Positions 44,314 to 44,464 of a stretch of DNA of 44,464 bases are shown here, one piece after another. How positions within the stretch are numbered: the stretch's first letter is position 1; each line of letters begins with the position of its first letter. Source of the DNA: Clostridia bacterium (GTDB lineage: Bacteria > Bacillota > Clostridia > Oscillospirales > CAG-382); the NCBI GenBank assembly GCA_017549365.1, contig JAFYUZ010000020.1, forward strand, positions 1 through 44,464. The letters run 5' to 3'. The notes under the pieces were generated by a model, which saw only the letters and a program-made list of their open reading frames with translations, had not been told where the DNA came from and searched no databases. A program made the position numbers and the translations under genes.

Positions 44314-44464
44314 CACACCTCTTGCCCTGCAAGGTATAGTGTGTTATACGATATTTTGTTTTGAGATTGTATAAGAGTGATGTTTTTGCTTACGCAAAAG
44401 TGATGTTACTCACTTCGTTCGTAATGATGTTGCGCCCGTTGGTCGAAGTGATGTGATGCTTGCC
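44314..44464. repeat. Periodic A[AG]TGATGT repeat array with partly palindromic spacers, cut by the window end
   Basis: After an inverted repeat (CACAC 44315-44319 / GTGTG 44339-44343, with CTTGC-CCT-GCAAG inside), a nine-base unit occurs four times: AGTGATGTT at 44376 and 44399, AATGATGTT at 44423, AGTGATGTG at 44447. Starts are 23, 24 and 24 bases apart. The spacers between are different, and the first two can fold: TTTTGC-TTAC-GCAAAA, TTAC...GTAA; the third is only weakly dyadic. No gene covers this stretch. It may continue beyond the window. Confidence 0.65.

Noticed and set aside
44376..44464. CRISPR array
   Set aside because: The repeat unit is only nine bases with spacers of 14-15 bases that tend to be palindromic. 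CRISPR repeats are 23 bases or longer, and no cas gene is present.

Overview
The window looks like chromosomal DNA of an anaerobic, endospore-forming member of the Clostridia (Firmicutes). It carries the whole spoIIIAA-AH operon, a SleC-type cortex-lytic enzyme, spoIIGA-sigE and two spore-type polysaccharide deacetylases. It also carries formate-tetrahydrofolate ligase, acetate kinase, a flavodiiron protein and a D-lactate-type dehydrogenase, with AGGAGG-type ribosome binding sites and sigma-A-like promoters. The species cannot be named from sequence alone. No transfer RNA, ribosomal RNA, transposase, phage gene or CRISPR array was seen.

Layout. 1-912: 3' part of queA. 1041-1656: small XRE regulator plus membrane protein behind a palindromic operator. 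1775-4407: an E2-like acyltransferase lacking the usual catalytic histidine, with an acyl-CoA ligase. 4445-5383: S1-domain protein on the minus strand. 5520-8956: minus-strand operon of a glutamine amidotransferase-fold hydrolase, a His-rich CobW-family metallochaperone GTPase, a second CobW-like protein fused to a DUF1980-like domain, and a VanZ-like protein. 9105-15699: minus-strand sporulation operon sleC-spoIIIAA-AB-AC-AD-AE-AF-AG-AH with a candidate sigma-E promoter. 15838-17376: divergent spoIIGA-sigE with a spoIIG-like promoter. 17367-18980: a class B penicillin-binding protein convergent with and overlapping sigE.

19058-32368 is a ten-gene purine operon, purE-C-F-M-N-O-H(transformylase only)-D-L-fhs, controlled by a ZTP (pfl) riboswitch and terminator. 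The riboswitch senses an intermediate that builds up when 10-formyl-tetrahydrofolate runs short. The operon holds both formyl-consuming enzymes and Fhs, which makes the cofactor. Two features stand out: the PurF homologue has lost the glutaminase nucleophile, and bifunctional PurH is replaced by a separate transformylase and a PurO-like cyclohydrolase.

32441-44218 holds a NhaC-type antiporter, an UPF0210/ACT-domain pair, two polysaccharide deacetylases, ackA, a double-flavodoxin protein, an UPF0316 membrane protein, a Crp/Fnr regulator divergent from a D-lactate-type dehydrogenase, a 2x[4Fe-4S] ferredoxin protein and a flavodiiron protein. The last four suggest a redox and oxygen-response cluster. 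The last 90 bases hold a regularly spaced 9-base repeat with partly palindromic spacers that runs off the window end and is not explained by any gene.
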